From Pseudomonadota bacterium (GTDB taxonomy: Bacteria; Pseudomonadota; Alphaproteobacteria; Sphingomonadales; Sphingomonadaceae), in NCBI GenBank assembly GCA_023387085.1, contig JAEWIL010000047.1, positions 1 to 64,000 on the forward strand: DNA of 64,000 nucleotides, in the 5' to 3' direction. Shown here piece after piece: positions 1 through 8,967 of this stretch. Position 1 is the stretch's first letter, and each line of letters opens with the position of its first letter. Below the pieces are notes generated by a model. It did not search any database. It was not told the origin of the DNA and saw only the letters and a program-made list of their open reading frames with translations. A program made the position numbers and the translations under genes.

Positions 1-923
1 CGGTCGGCCATCGCGCGGCGGAACCAGTAATGCAGGCCATATTCCCACGTATAGCCGATCCCGCCGTGCGCCGCGACGGCGGTGCGGGTCGCGCGGACAT
101 AGACCTCGCAAAGATGCGCCTTCGCCATTGCGGCTGCGCGTGGCGCGTCGGGCAGCTGAGCGTCCCAAGCATAGGCCGCGTACCACAGCAGCGCACGCGC
201 CGGTTCGACATCGAGCGCCATGTGCGCCAGCTGATGCTTCAGCCCCTGAAAGCGCCCGATCGGCTGGCCGAACTGCTCGCGCTCCTTGGCATAGGCGACG
301 CTCAGGTCGGTCACCTTCTGCGCGCCGCCCAGCGCGTCGGCCGCCACCAGCACCAGCGCGGCGTCGGCGAGGCGCGCGGTCATCGGATCGGCGGCGGCAA
401 AGAGCGTTTCGCCGGCGCCCTCGGGTATCGTAACCTTCGACATCGGCCGGGTGCGGTCCGCCGCCTTCACTGCCTCGATCGCGGCGTCGGCTGCGGGGAC
501 GAGGCGAACGCCCGTATCCCGGTCGACAATCAGAAACAGGTCGGCGGCCCGCGCCGACGGGGCATAGTTGCTGCCGCCGTGGATCAGCGTTGCGACTTTT
601 TCCCCGCGCGCCAGCGCATCGGCGTCACCCTGTCCGCTGGCCGCCGCGGCCGCCGCCGCCAGCAACTGGCCGGTCAGCGGCCCCGCCGCCGCTGCCTCGC
701 CCGCCACCTCGCACGCCAGCGCCGCGTCGAGCAGTCCCATGCCGCTGTCGGGCGTCAGGATAGCGCCAAGGCCGAGCCCCATCAGCGCGGTCCAGCTCTC
801 CGGATCGAAATCGGCCTCTCCATCGGCAAAGGCGTGGATCCGCTCCATCGGCCAATTGTCGGCCAGCGTGCCGCGGACCGCGTCCTGGATCGCCCTCTGT
901 TCTTCGGTCAGGTGGAAATGCAT
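1..923 (-). CDS. Acyl-CoA dehydrogenase, small subunit type (3' end outside window)
   Basis: Flavin-dependent acyl-CoA dehydrogenase-like protein; about 307 codons are visible and the C-terminus lies beyond base 1. The N-terminus MHFHLTEEQ and the C-terminal motif HGGIGYTWEYGLHYW next to the window edge are typical ACAD features. The usual SEP-x-x-GSD loop of the middle domain is not recognisable, as in the smaller member of heteromeric ACAD pairs. The ATG at 923 lies 4 bases after the stop of the preceding ACAD gene, so the two are almost certainly cotranscribed and may form a mixed complex. Family assignment is firm; substrate is unknown. Confidence 0.85.
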   Translation of the reverse strand, partial: MHFHLTEEQRAIQDAVRGTLADNWPMERIHAFADGEADFDPESWTALMGLGLGAILTPDSGMGLLDAALACEVAGEAAAAGPLTGQLLAAAAAAASGQGDADALARGEKVATLIHGGSNYAPSARAADLFLIVDRDTGVRLVPAADAAIEAVKAADRTRPMSKVTIPEGAGETLFAAADPMTARLADAALVLVAADALGGAQKVTDLSVAYAKEREQFGQPIGRFQGLKHQLAHMALDVEPARALLWYAAYAWDAQLPDAPRAAAMAKAHLCEVYVRATRTAVAAHGGIGYTWEYGLHYWFRRAMAD

Positions 924-927
924 CGCC

Positions 928-2139
928 TCAACGCTCCCCGCTCATCGCCAGATCGCGCGGCAGGCCCAGTCCGCGTTCGCCGATGATGTTGCGCTGGATG
1001 TTCGAGGCGCCCCCGGCGATCGAGTTGCCGAGGCTGCCCATGATCTGGTCCAGCCATTTCTCCGGCCCGCGCGGCCCGCGATGGCCGCGTCCCCCCGCCC
1101 CCGGCGGCTCCAGAAACGCATGGTCGCCGATCAGCTCCTGCGCGAGCAGCGCCATCTCGTGCCCGATCTCGGTGAGCAGCAGCTTCATCATCAGCGAAAT
1201 GGGACCGGGGTCCTCGCCCGCCGCGGCGCAGCTGAAGATGCGATAACTCGAATAGCGGTGCGAAAGGACCGATCCCTCGATCTGCGCCAGCCGGTCGCGC
1301 ACGACCGGATCGTCGATCCGGCCGACCTCCCGGGCGAGTTCGACAAGCTTCGCGAACTGCTTGCCAAGGCCGTCGGCGCTGCCGATGCTCGCGCGCTCGT
1401 GCTTCAGCGTGGTGCGGCTGACGTACCAGCCCTTACCCCGCTCGCCGACCTGCCACGACACCGGAGTCTCGGCGTTGTCGAAGAAAAATTCGCAGAATGT
1501 GTGCGCGCCGCCCTCGCCTGTCATCTGGCGGATCGGCCGGCGGGTCACACCAGGCTGATCGAGGTCGATCAGCAAATAGGTGATGCCGTCATGCTTCGGC
1601 GCATCGGGCTCGGTGCGCACCAGCATGAACATGTGCGTCGACTGCATCCCCTGCGACGTCCAGATTTTCTGGCCGTTGATGATCCATTTGCTGCCGTCGG
1701 CGGACAGTTCGCCCTTCGTCCGCACGCTCGCAAGGTCGCTGCCCGATCCGGGCTCGCTATATCCCTGACCCCAGATATACTCACCCTCGACGGTCTTGCG
1801 GATGAACAGCTCCTTTTGCTCCTCGGTCCCCTTTTCGAGCAATGTCGGTACCGTCATGTTCATCCCGTTGCCGCCGACTTCCATCGGCGCGCGGGCGCGC
1901 GCAAATTCCTCGCGGATCACCTGCGCCTTGATGACGTCGACCGGTTGTTCGGAACCGCCGAAGCGCTTTGGTATCGCGCGATACAGATACCCCTGTTCGG
2001 TCGCGAGCGCGCGGAACCCACGGATGAAGCTCTTCAGGTCGGCGCCGCGCGTCTCCGCGGGCGGGGGCCAGTGAGACGACAGGAACGCGCGCACTTCGGC
2101 GCGGAAAGCCTCGGCGGCTTCGCCATAGCTCAGATCCAT
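928..2139 (-). CDS. Acyl-CoA dehydrogenase, large subunit type
   Basis: 403-residue ACAD that would introduce an alpha,beta double bond into an acyl-CoA and pass electrons to ETF. YSEPGSGSDL at residues 127-136 and INGQKIW at 154-160 are the family's FAD/substrate-loop signatures. Near the C-terminus the segment GGASNIQRN stands where medium-chain enzymes carry the catalytic Glu (YEGT), so the base is probably elsewhere, as in steroid-type FadE proteins. It is first in a two-gene operon with the small ACAD downstream, and its start faces the thioesterase gene across a gap with a palindromic operator. Substrate not determinable. Confidence 0.9.
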   Translation of the reverse strand: MDLSYGEAAEAFRAEVRAFLSSHWPPPAETRGADLKSFIRGFRALATEQGYLYRAIPKRFGGSEQPVDVIKAQVIREEFARARAPMEVGGNGMNMTVPTLLEKGTEEQKELFIRKTVEGEYIWGQGYSEPGSGSDLASVRTKGELSADGSKWIINGQKIWTSQGMQSTHMFMLVRTEPDAPKHDGITYLLIDLDQPGVTRRPIRQMTGEGGAHTFCEFFFDNAETPVSWQVGERGKGWYVSRTTLKHERASIGSADGLGKQFAKLVELAREVGRIDDPVVRDRLAQIEGSVLSHRYSSYRIFSCAAAGEDPGPISLMMKLLLTEIGHEMALLAQELIGDHAFLEPPGAGGRGHRGPRGPEKWLDQIMGSLGNSIAGGASNIQRNIIGERGLGLPRDLAMSGER

Positions 2140-2175
2140 CTCCAGCTCTCCCTCTTTCGGCGATTCCTATGCATG

Positions 2176-2187
2176 AGTTATATAACT
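2176..2187. promoter_or_regulatory. Palindromic operator A, copy 1
   Basis: Perfect palindrome AGTTATATAACT in the divergent gap between the ACAD operon and the thioesterase gene. Flanking bases (GAG before TT; a C/G then GT after AACTA) also recur in the copies at 6069 and 10099. Probably a binding site for a dimeric regulator of TetR or similar type; a shared bidirectional -10 element is the main alternative. Confidence 0.6.
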
Positions 2188-2233
2188 ACGTCAAATATGT
2201 TGTGCGCGCGCACCGGCGTGCTAGACGCAACGC

Positions 2234-3022
2234 ATGACGATCGATGCCGACGCTGTGCCGCACTATTTCACCGCCGAAGGCGACTGCTTTCTGCCCTCGG
2301 GCCTCGCCCGCAATCCCTGGTTCGCCAACGCCGTCGCGGGCGGACCGATCGCCGCCCTGATCGGGCATGTCGTCGAAAATGCCGTTATCGAACCCGGGTT
2401 CGAGATTTGCCGCCTGACGATCGACATCCTCGGCATCGTGCCGCAGCAACCGCTCGAGCCCAGAATCGTGGCCGTACGGCGGGGCCGGCAGGCGCAGCTT
2501 CACCGGATCGAATTGCTTGCGGCTGGCCGGCCGGCAGCACAGGCGCATGTGCTGCTCGTGCGCCATCTCGATACGCCCGCCTTTCCCGCACCGCATCCGC
2601 ATCCCGCGCCCGAAGACGTGCCGGAGGACAAGTTCCTCATCGGCGCCAGCATGGCGGGCGCGATCCGGACGCGGCCGATCATGGGCCGGGTGCGCGAGCC
2701 GGGGCGCGGGGTCACATGGATGAGCATGAACGGCGAAGCGGTCGCGGGCTTCACCGCCTCGCCCTTCGTCAAGGCCTGCCTGTTCGCCGATTTCGGCAAC
2801 GGCGTCGGCAGCGCGACGCACGCGCACGAATGGAGCTACGCCAACCTCGACATCTCGGTCCAGTTCTTCCGCATGCCGCGCGGCGAGTGGTTCCTGATCG
2901 ACGCGCATACCGAGGGCGCAGGCAACGGCCATGCGGTGACGCAAAGCCTGTTCGCCGACGTCGACGGCGTCTACGCCAAGGGCACACAGACGATATTCGT
3001 GGGGCCCGGAAGCCCTCGCTGA
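2234..3022 (+). CDS. Acyl-CoA thioesterase family protein (double hotdog)
   Basis: 262-residue protein resembling the TesB-like/4HBT_3 thioesterases: an N-terminal hotdog half (about residues 15-110, with GGPIAALIGHVVE) and a C-terminal half (about 150-255, with HEWSYANLDISVQFFR and the closing Q-S-L-F-A-D segment). Such proteins hydrolyse acyl-CoAs and could relieve CoA trapping during breakdown of slow substrates. It is transcribed away from the ACAD pair, and its stop lies 1 base from the convergent crotonase stop. The family call rests on overall pattern, so some could name it only a thioesterase-like protein. Confidence 0.75.
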   Translation: MTIDADAVPHYFTAEGDCFLPSGLARNPWFANAVAGGPIAALIGHVVENAVIEPGFEICRLTIDILGIVPQQPLEPRIVAVRRGRQAQLHRIELLAAGRPAAQAHVLLVRHLDTPAFPAPHPHPAPEDVPEDKFLIGASMAGAIRTRPIMGRVREPGRGVTWMSMNGEAVAGFTASPFVKACLFADFGNGVGSATHAHEWSYANLDISVQFFRMPRGEWFLIDAHTEGAGNGHAVTQSLFADVDGVYAKGTQTIFVGPGSPR

Positions 3023-3023
3023 C

Positions 3024-3821
3024 TTATTCGCCGCGGAATAGCGGGGCGCGTTTCTCGGTCACCGCCGCCAGCCCTTCGCGATGATCCTTGCTGCCGAGCA
3101 GCAGCGCCTGATTGGGCAGGTTCGCCTGCCACTCGGCTTCCATGCTGCTTTCGAGCGCGCGCTGGATCGATTGCTTGACCGTCGCATAGCCAAGCGGCGC
3201 CGACGCCGCGAGTTCGCGGGCCAGTTCCATGCCCCGCCCCGCCAGTTCCTCCTTCGCCACCACTTCGCTGACAAGGCCGATGGTCAGCGCCTCGTCGGCG
3301 CGCACCTGCTTCGCGCGCAGGCACATCTCCATCGCGCGGCCTAGACCGACGATGCGCGGCAGCAGGAAGGTGCCGCCGAGCGGGGGCATGATGCCCAGCC
3401 GGATCCAGCTTTCCTGAAACATCGCATTGTCCGCCGCGACGCGGAAATCGCAGGCAAGCGCCAGTTCGCAGCCGACCGTCACCGCCGCGCCCTGCACCAG
3501 CGCCAGCGTCGGTTTCGGACAGCGATAGATGGCGCGCGCCGCGCCCTGGAAATTGGCGTAAACCGTATCCTTGATCTCGCTTGCCGACATCCCGGTCAGC
3601 CGCTGCAGGAAGGCGAAATCGGCGCCGACCGAGAAATGCTTGCCTTCGGCCGCAAAGATGATCGCGCGAACGTCGCGCTCGGCCGACAGCGCGGCGAAGG
3701 CGTCGCGAATTTCGCCGAGCATTTCGGGCGAAGAGGCATTGCCGATATCGGCGCGTGCGACCACGACAGCCGCGATGCCATCATCGTGACGGTCGACGCG
3801 AATATGCGCAAATTCAGTCAT
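3024..3821 (-). CDS. Enoyl-CoA hydratase/isomerase family protein
   Basis: 265-residue crotonase. The oxyanion-hole segments FSVGADFAFL (63-72) and VQGAAVTVGCELALACD (109-125) are clear. Aligned by eye with classical enoyl-CoA hydratase, E119 matches the first catalytic Glu, but the position of the second holds W139 (FQESWIRLG), so it may not be a simple hydratase. It overlaps the upstream crotonase by 8 bases (translational coupling) and is last in the MaoC-crotonase-crotonase operon. Role: presumably a hydration, isomerisation or C-C cleavage step in the same acyl-CoA route. Confidence 0.85.
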   Translation of the reverse strand: MTEFAHIRVDRHDDGIAAVVVARADIGNASSPEMLGEIRDAFAALSAERDVRAIIFAAEGKHFSVGADFAFLQRLTGMSASEIKDTVYANFQGAARAIYRCPKPTLALVQGAAVTVGCELALACDFRVAADNAMFQESWIRLGIMPPLGGTFLLPRIVGLGRAMEMCLRAKQVRADEALTIGLVSEVVAKEELAGRGMELARELAASAPLGYATVKQSIQRALESSMEAEWQANLPNQALLLGSKDHREGLAAVTEKRAPLFRGE

Positions 3822-4614
3822 TTCCCTGGTCTTCTTGCTTCTTCTTCTCGCGCCAGATCATCGCGGTTGCGCTGGTCGCCAGCCCCATGTTCAGCGCCTC
3901 GGCATCGAGCGCGGCTTCAAATGCCCAATCTTCGGCATTGTTGAGGTTGATCTTCATATAGCGATAACCCATGCGCGGTCCGTCGACGAGGCGGCGCGCC
4001 GCCTTCATCGTCTCGTCGCGCAGCACCTCATCGTCGAACAGTCGGGTATAAATTCCCTTGGTGAACGCCTCTTCGGCGCTCAATTTCTCGCCGAGCAAAA
4101 ACAGTTCGCGCGCCGCGCCGGTGCCAAGGATCTTGGTCCAGAACCAGGTCGACCCGAAATCGCCGCCGGCGCCGATGCGGTCGAACGCCGTGAAGAAGGT
4201 GGCGCTCCGGCCCGCGAAACGCAGGTCGCAGGCCCCGGCAATGCCGATTCCCGCCCCCGCGACGGGGCCGTTGACCATCGCGATCGTCGGCTTGGGCATT
4301 TCGTGCAGCAGGCGCGACGTTTCCATGAAGCCGCGCAGCCGCGCAAATCCTTGTTCGGTGCGGCTGCCGACCTCGGGGTTCGCGGGAAGGATGGCCTTGT
4401 CCGCGCCCCCTGCCTTGAGGTCGCCGCCGGAACAAAAGCCCCTGCCCGCCCCGGTCACTACGACGCAGCCGACCGACGGATCGCGCGCCGCATCGGCACA
4501 GGCGTCGGCGAGCGGCGCCATGATCGAACCGGTCAGCGCGTTCAACCGGTCGGGCCGGTTCAGGGTGATGGTGCGGACCCCCGCATCATCGTCGATCAAA
4601 ATTTCGTCAGCCAT
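3814..4614 (-). CDS. Enoyl-CoA hydratase/isomerase family protein lacking both classical Glu residues
   Basis: 266-residue crotonase-fold protein. ATG at 4614 is chosen because GGGGAGG lies 4 bases upstream; longer reading frames run into the upstream repeat. N-terminal ITLNRPDRLNAL and GRGFCSGGDLKAG (58-70) are family hallmarks. The two classical catalytic Glu positions read G (in GAGIGIAGACD) and F (in FFTAFDRIG), so water addition by the usual mechanism is unlikely. It sits between the MaoC gene and the second crotonase in one operon, and its ribosome binding site lies inside an intergenic repeat. Confidence 0.85.
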   Translation of the reverse strand: MADEILIDDDAGVRTITLNRPDRLNALTGSIMAPLADACADAARDPSVGCVVVTGAGRGFCSGGDLKAGGADKAILPANPEVGSRTEQGFARLRGFMETSRLLHEMPKPTIAMVNGPVAGAGIGIAGACDLRFAGRSATFFTAFDRIGAGGDFGSTWFWTKILGTGAARELFLLGEKLSAEEAFTKGIYTRLFDDEVLRDETMKAARRLVDGPRMGYRYMKINLNNAEDWAFEAALDAEALNMGLATSATAMIWREKKKQEDQGND

Positions 4615-4618
4615 AATT

Positions 4619-4752
4619 CCTCCCCGCTTGCGGGGAGGGGGACCGTTCTCAGAACGGTGGAGGGGCGCGCCGCATGACGCGACTTTACGCCGGACCTCCG
4701 CCCCCTCCGTCAGCGCTTCGCACTGCCACCTCCCCACTAGGGGGGGAGGATG
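4619..4752. repeat. GC-rich composite palindromic intergenic repeat
   Basis: About 134 bases between two cotranscribed genes hold three back-to-back inverted repeats: CCTCCCCGC/GCGGGGAGG (4619-4638), ACCGTTCT-C-AGAACGGT (4642-4658) and CCTCCCC-ACT-AGGGGGGAGG near 4733-4752, with pyrimidine-rich spacers. The ends are themselves complementary. This layout resembles dispersed REP-like elements I associate with sphingomonad genomes. In the mRNA it would fold strongly just before the 3814-4614 gene and supplies that gene's Shine-Dalgarno sequence. Only this copy occurs in the window. Confidence 0.65.
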
Positions 4753-4761
4753 GGCTTATCG

Positions 4762-6048
4762 TCAATCCCCGCCAAGCTCGCGGTGGCGGGCCAGCATCGC
4801 GACGGCCTTCTCGGCAAGGTCCTCGGGCACCGGCGGATAGAGCGGCAGCGGGCGGGCCTTGCTCGGCAGCGCGATCGTCGCGGTCGCCCGCACCGTTTCC
4901 TCATCGCGCTGGTTGGTGAATTTGACCGCCACGTCGACCAGGCTCTGCCCGCCCGCTTCGCGCTTCGCGAGCACCTCGCCCGTGACGCGCTGGACGTCGC
5001 CCATGTAATTGAACTTGCGGATCTCGTCGTGAACATGGGTGATGATCGCGTCGTCGCCCGCCCAGTCGCTCAGATATTGCCACAGGTAATTTTCGCGCAT
5101 GACGCCATAGTCATACGCCATCGGGTTGCCGATGGCCTGCGCCCATACCGGGTCCCAATGGAGCCGCTGCGCGACATCGGGCACGCCATATTCATTCTTC
5201 ACATAAAAGGCCGGGATGCGCTGCCGGTTCTTGTGCGCCAGGCGGTTCGCGGTCGGCGCATAGGGCACAAAGCCATAACCGCCGGCGTGGAAGCAGATGA
5301 CGTCGGTGACGGTGAGCGGGCCTTTCGCCTGCAGCCCCAGCGAATCACCCTTTTCGACGCTTTCGAACCAGCGCTTTTCGGCGCCCTGGACATGCTCCTT
5401 GGCATAGATGTCCTCGATCGCCTGCATTTCCTCATCGGTGTAGGTCGCGGGCTCGATCGCCGCATATTTGCCCTTCTTGGCGGCGGTCTTGCGCTCGGTG
5501 AGCACGCGCAGGATGCGATAGACGGCGACAACCTCGCCGCGCTGGTTCATCTTGACGTCGCGGCGCACGGTAATGACCGACTTGCCCGCGAATTCGGACT
5601 GCTTGACCTCGCAGGTCTCGTCGCCGTTGAAGCTGTAGATGGTATCGCCCGGAAAGATAGGGCGGTAAAAGTCCCATTGAGAGCCGGACACGAACACGTG
5701 GATGCCGCGGAACAGGCTTTTGCGCAGCGCCTTGATCTCGTCGGGGACGGGATCGCCCCGCATCGGCTTGTTGATGATTCCCGCCATCATGCCGGGTGCG
5801 ATCACGCTGCCCCAGCGGGTCTTCTTGGCATAGGCCGGATCGGTATAGAGCGGCTTGTCGTCACCCATGCCATGCGCGAAGTTGCGGATATTATCCTCGG
5901 TCGCGGTGGTGATATACTCGCGGGTCTTGGCCGCCTGATCGAATCCCAGCAGCTTTCGCTGCCGCTCGATGTCCTCCTCGGTAATCTCGTAGGCGACGGC
6001 TTTTTGCCACTCTTCGCTCTGCTTGATGTCGCTTTTTGCCTCACCCAT
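4762..6048 (-). CDS. MaoC-like / FAS1-like acyl dehydratase, two hotdog domains
   Basis: 428-residue protein with two hotdog-type halves, roughly residues 60-190 and 220-420, the layout of MaoC-type (R)-specific enoyl-CoA hydratases with an extra N-terminal domain. Segments such as GSVIAPGMMAG, FRPGD-like FYRPIFPGDTI and NYMGDVQRVTGEV support this. It probably hydrates an enoyl-CoA made by one of the local ACADs. First gene of the MaoC-crotonase-crotonase operon, divergent from the CoA ligase over an operator-A gap. Steroid side-chain hydratases have a similar build, but the substrate here is not proven. Confidence 0.8.
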   Translation of the reverse strand: MGEAKSDIKQSEEWQKAVAYEITEEDIERQRKLLGFDQAAKTREYITTATEDNIRNFAHGMGDDKPLYTDPAYAKKTRWGSVIAPGMMAGIINKPMRGDPVPDEIKALRKSLFRGIHVFVSGSQWDFYRPIFPGDTIYSFNGDETCEVKQSEFAGKSVITVRRDVKMNQRGEVVAVYRILRVLTERKTAAKKGKYAAIEPATYTDEEMQAIEDIYAKEHVQGAEKRWFESVEKGDSLGLQAKGPLTVTDVICFHAGGYGFVPYAPTANRLAHKNRQRIPAFYVKNEYGVPDVAQRLHWDPVWAQAIGNPMAYDYGVMRENYLWQYLSDWAGDDAIITHVHDEIRKFNYMGDVQRVTGEVLAKREAGGQSLVDVAVKFTNQRDEETVRATATIALPSKARPLPLYPPVPEDLAEKAVAMLARHRELGGD

Positions 6049-6068
6049 CGTATATCTCCCTTGTCACG

Positions 6069-6080
6069 AGTTATATAACT
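6069..6080. promoter_or_regulatory. Palindromic operator A, copy 2
   Basis: Perfect AGTTATATAACT, identical to the copy at 2176, in the 67-base gap between the divergent MaoC and CoA ligase genes. The right flank AGGTAA matches the AGGTCA/CGTCAA of the other copies. Its position would let one dimer control both promoters. Confidence 0.6.
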
Positions 6081-6115
6081 AGGTAATACATGCCTCATAT
6101 CGAAGCAAGGGGATA

Positions 6116-7615
6116 GTGTCGCCAATGGAAGTACGCCGCATCAGCGATGCATTGAAGGTGCGCGCCCAGCACCAGGCCGATGAAATCGCGCATGACGATA
6201 CGAGGCGGCAGATCAGCTTTGCCGAGTGGGACCGCGAAGCCGACGAAATCGGCGGCGGGCTTGCCACGGCGGGTCTCGTCCCCGGCGACCGCGTCTTCCT
6301 GCCGATCAGCAACGCGCGTGCGGTCGAAATGGCGATCGCCGTTTTCGCGGTATTTCGCGCCGGCGGCATCGCCTGCCCCGTGAACACCCGCCTCAATCCT
6401 CGCGAAATCGCCGACTATTCGGCACTTTGCGAGCCGCGCTTCTGCCTGACCGATGCGCCCGATCTCGTAAAGGATCTCGGCCTCGCGGGCTGCTGGCACG
6501 TCGATGCCATGCCGCGCGACCTCGCGGCGCTGCCCGATCAGGCCAGCCTCGACCCGATGGCCGACGCCGAAATTCTCGGCACCTCGGGAACGACCGGAAA
6601 GATCAAGGGCGTCGTCGTGTCGCATCCCGATCTGATGACCGGAGTGACGGGCTATAATATGGACCGGTCGCGCTCGACGCTGAACGCGCTGCCGCTCACC
6701 GGATCGGGGGGAAATATCGGCATCGTGATGCTGCCCGCGCGCGGCGGGGCGACGGCGATCACCCAGCCCAGGTTCGATCCCAAGGGGTTCCTCGAACTGG
6801 CGAAGGAAAAACAGCCCGACCTCGTCTATCTCGTGCCGTCGATGCTGCGCCTCGTGCTCGACCATCCCGACGTCGCGAACTACGACATGGCGGGGGTCAA
6901 ATATCTGATGACCGGCACCGCGCCGCTCCCGCACGATTCGGTGAAGCGCGCGGCGGAGCTCTGGCCGCACCTGCGCATCCGCAACAGCTATGGCATGTCC
7001 GAAGGCGGCGTCGGGGTCGGAACGCGGACCCGCGAACAGGTGATGAAGCCGGGCTGCGTGGGCAAGCTGCCGGCGCACATGCAACTTCGCGACGAAAATG
7101 GCGAGGTTATCACCGCGCCGGGCGTCGTCGGGGAAATCTATGGCTGGCAGAAGCACGCGCGGCGCTACTGGAAGGACCCCGAAGCCACTGCGGTCAGCTT
7201 CAAGGGCGGCTGGACCAAGACCGGCGACCTTGGCTACGTCGACGAGGACGGCGACCTGATCATGGCGGGCCGTTCAAAGGAATTGATCATCCGCGGCGGC
7301 TACAACATCACCCCGCTCGAGATCGAGACCGTGCTGCACCTCCACCCGGCGGTGCAGCAGGCCGCGGTCGTCGGCGTGCCGCACGAGGTGCTCGGCGAAG
7401 ACATCGCGGCCGCGGTGACGCTGCGCCCCGGCGCGGAAACGACGACGCCCGAGCAGATCATCGACTTCTGCAAGACGCATCTCGCCGACAACAAGGTGCC
7501 GCGCACCTTGGTCGTGATGGACGAGATGCCGCTCAACCCGAACGGCAAGATCCTGAAAAGGGATCTCGCCGAACCCCTGGCCCAAGCCGCGGAAGCACGG
7601 CGCCGCGCGGCCTGA
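6116..7615 (+). CDS. AMP-forming acyl-CoA synthetase (CoA ligase)
   Basis: 499-residue ANL-superfamily ligase that would activate a carboxylic acid to its CoA thioester using ATP. The P-loop GTSGTTGKIKG lies at about residues 155-165, the hinge and A8 motif GRSKELIIRGGYN at about 385-397, and the C-terminal catalytic Lys in NPNGKILKRDL at about 478. Start is uncertain: GTG at 6116 has AAGGGG 3 bases upstream, while ATG at 6125 has it 12 bases upstream. It likely performs the entry step of the local acyl-CoA pathway. Confidence 0.88.
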   Translation: MSPMEVRRISDALKVRAQHQADEIAHDDTRRQISFAEWDREADEIGGGLATAGLVPGDRVFLPISNARAVEMAIAVFAVFRAGGIACPVNTRLNPREIADYSALCEPRFCLTDAPDLVKDLGLAGCWHVDAMPRDLAALPDQASLDPMADAEILGTSGTTGKIKGVVVSHPDLMTGVTGYNMDRSRSTLNALPLTGSGGNIGIVMLPARGGATAITQPRFDPKGFLELAKEKQPDLVYLVPSMLRLVLDHPDVANYDMAGVKYLMTGTAPLPHDSVKRAAELWPHLRIRNSYGMSEGGVGVGTRTREQVMKPGCVGKLPAHMQLRDENGEVITAPGVVGEIYGWQKHARRYWKDPEATAVSFKGGWTKTGDLGYVDEDGDLIMAGRSKELIIRGGYNITPLEIETVLHLHPAVQQAAVVGVPHEVLGEDIAAAVTLRPGAETTTPEQIIDFCKTHLADNKVPRTLVVMDEMPLNPNGKILKRDLAEPLAQAAEARRRAA

Positions 7616-7742
7616 TCAGCGCCGCTCGCTCAGGCGCGCGGCGGAATGGTCGCGATCGGATGAGCGGGCGGAACGATCTTCCGGCAGGCGTGCCGCCCGC
7701 AGGCATCAAACGGTAAAGGCGGCCGCGAAAAGACTGCGGCCC

Positions 7743-8966
7743 TTACCCTTTCAGCTTCTCGAACGGCACATCCTTGTCCATCCGCATTTCGCCCGGCATG
7801 CCGAGCACGCGCTCGGCGATCTGGTTGCGCAGCACTTCGTCCGCGCCGCCGGCGATGCGCATCACGGTCGAATAGATATAGTCATACCGGACGTCGCCTG
7901 TCGCGGTGTCATCGGCCTCGGCGGCGATCCCCGCGAGCCCGCGCAGCTCGAGCGCAAGGCCGTTGGTCTTCTGGTAGCGCGACGCATAGGCCAGCTTGAC
8001 CATGCCCGCCAGCGCGCCGGGATTCTCCCCCTTCGACACCATCGTGCGCAGCCGCGCCTGGAAAAAGCGTTCGCCCTGCTCCTCGGCCAGTGCCTCGGCC
8101 AGCTGCTGGCGGATCGCGCCGTCGTCGAGCATCGTTCCGCCCCGGCCATCGGGGGTCGCGGCGGCATAGCCGAGCAATGGTTCGACCCCGCTGCGATGCG
8201 CGCCCGAGCCCAGCCGTTCGCCCATCAACACCGTCATGCAGCACGCCCAGCCCTCGCCCTCGGCGCCCAGGCGATTGGCGTCGGGAATGCGAACGTCGGT
8301 CAGAAAGGTCTCGTTGAACTCGCTCGCCCCCGAAATCTGGCGGATCGGGCGCGTCTCGATTCCCGGCGTCTTCATGTCGACGACAAAGAAGGTCAGCCCC
8401 TTGTGTTTCGGCACCGTCGGGTCGGTCCGCACGACCAATATCCCCCAGTCGGTCAGATGCGCCCAACTCGACCAGACTTTCTGGCCGTTGACGATCCAGT
8501 CGCCGCTGCCGTCATCGGCGCGCACCGCCTTGGTCCGCAGGCCCGCCAGGTCGGACCCCGCGGCGGGCTCGGAAAAAAGCTGGCACCAGGTAATGTCGCC
8601 CTTCAGCGTCGGCTCGATGAATCGCGCCTTCTGCTCTTCGGTGCCGTGCCTGGCGATCACCGGCAGCGCCATGCCGGTTCCGATCGAGATGAACGGACCT
8701 TTCGGCAGATGATATTTGCCTTCCTCCTCGGCAAAGATCACAGCCTCGATCCCCGACAGGCCGCGTCCGCCGAGCGGCTTGGGAAAGGTCAACCCCGACC
8801 AGCCTCCGGCATAGAGAGCGCGCATCCACGCGCGGCCGCGATCAGCCTCTTCGGTGTCGGGAATTGCGACGCCGGCGGGAAGTTCGTGCGCGGGCGCATT
8901 CGCGGCCAGCCAACTGCGCGCTTCGGCCCGGAACGCGGCCTCTTCGGGGCTGTCGTTGAAATCCAT
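7743..8966 (-). CDS. Acyl-CoA dehydrogenase, large subunit type
   Basis: 407-residue ACAD with FSEPAAGSDL at 131-140, WIVNGQKVWSSWA shortly after, and a C-terminal GGADEVLRNQIAERVLGMP segment in place of the YEGT catalytic motif. This C-terminal pattern is common in ACADs of steroid and similar pathways. Its ATG lies 1 base from the stop of the small ACAD upstream, so the two are translated from one message and probably form a heteromeric enzyme. Convergent with the CoA ligase gene across a 127-base gap without visible genes. Confidence 0.9.
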   Translation of the reverse strand: MDFNDSPEEAAFRAEARSWLAANAPAHELPAGVAIPDTEEADRGRAWMRALYAGGWSGLTFPKPLGGRGLSGIEAVIFAEEEGKYHLPKGPFISIGTGMALPVIARHGTEEQKARFIEPTLKGDITWCQLFSEPAAGSDLAGLRTKAVRADDGSGDWIVNGQKVWSSWAHLTDWGILVVRTDPTVPKHKGLTFFVVDMKTPGIETRPIRQISGASEFNETFLTDVRIPDANRLGAEGEGWACCMTVLMGERLGSGAHRSGVEPLLGYAAATPDGRGGTMLDDGAIRQQLAEALAEEQGERFFQARLRTMVSKGENPGALAGMVKLAYASRYQKTNGLALELRGLAGIAAEADDTATGDVRYDYIYSTVMRIAGGADEVLRNQIAERVLGMPGEMRMDKDVPFEKLKG

Positions 8967-8967
8967 C

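Noticed and set aside
568..3084. Plus-strand open frame of 838 codons
   Set aside because: It runs opposite and across two ACAD-related genes and the thioesterase; the translation is low-complexity Ala/Arg/Ser with no family signs, a GC-rich shadow.
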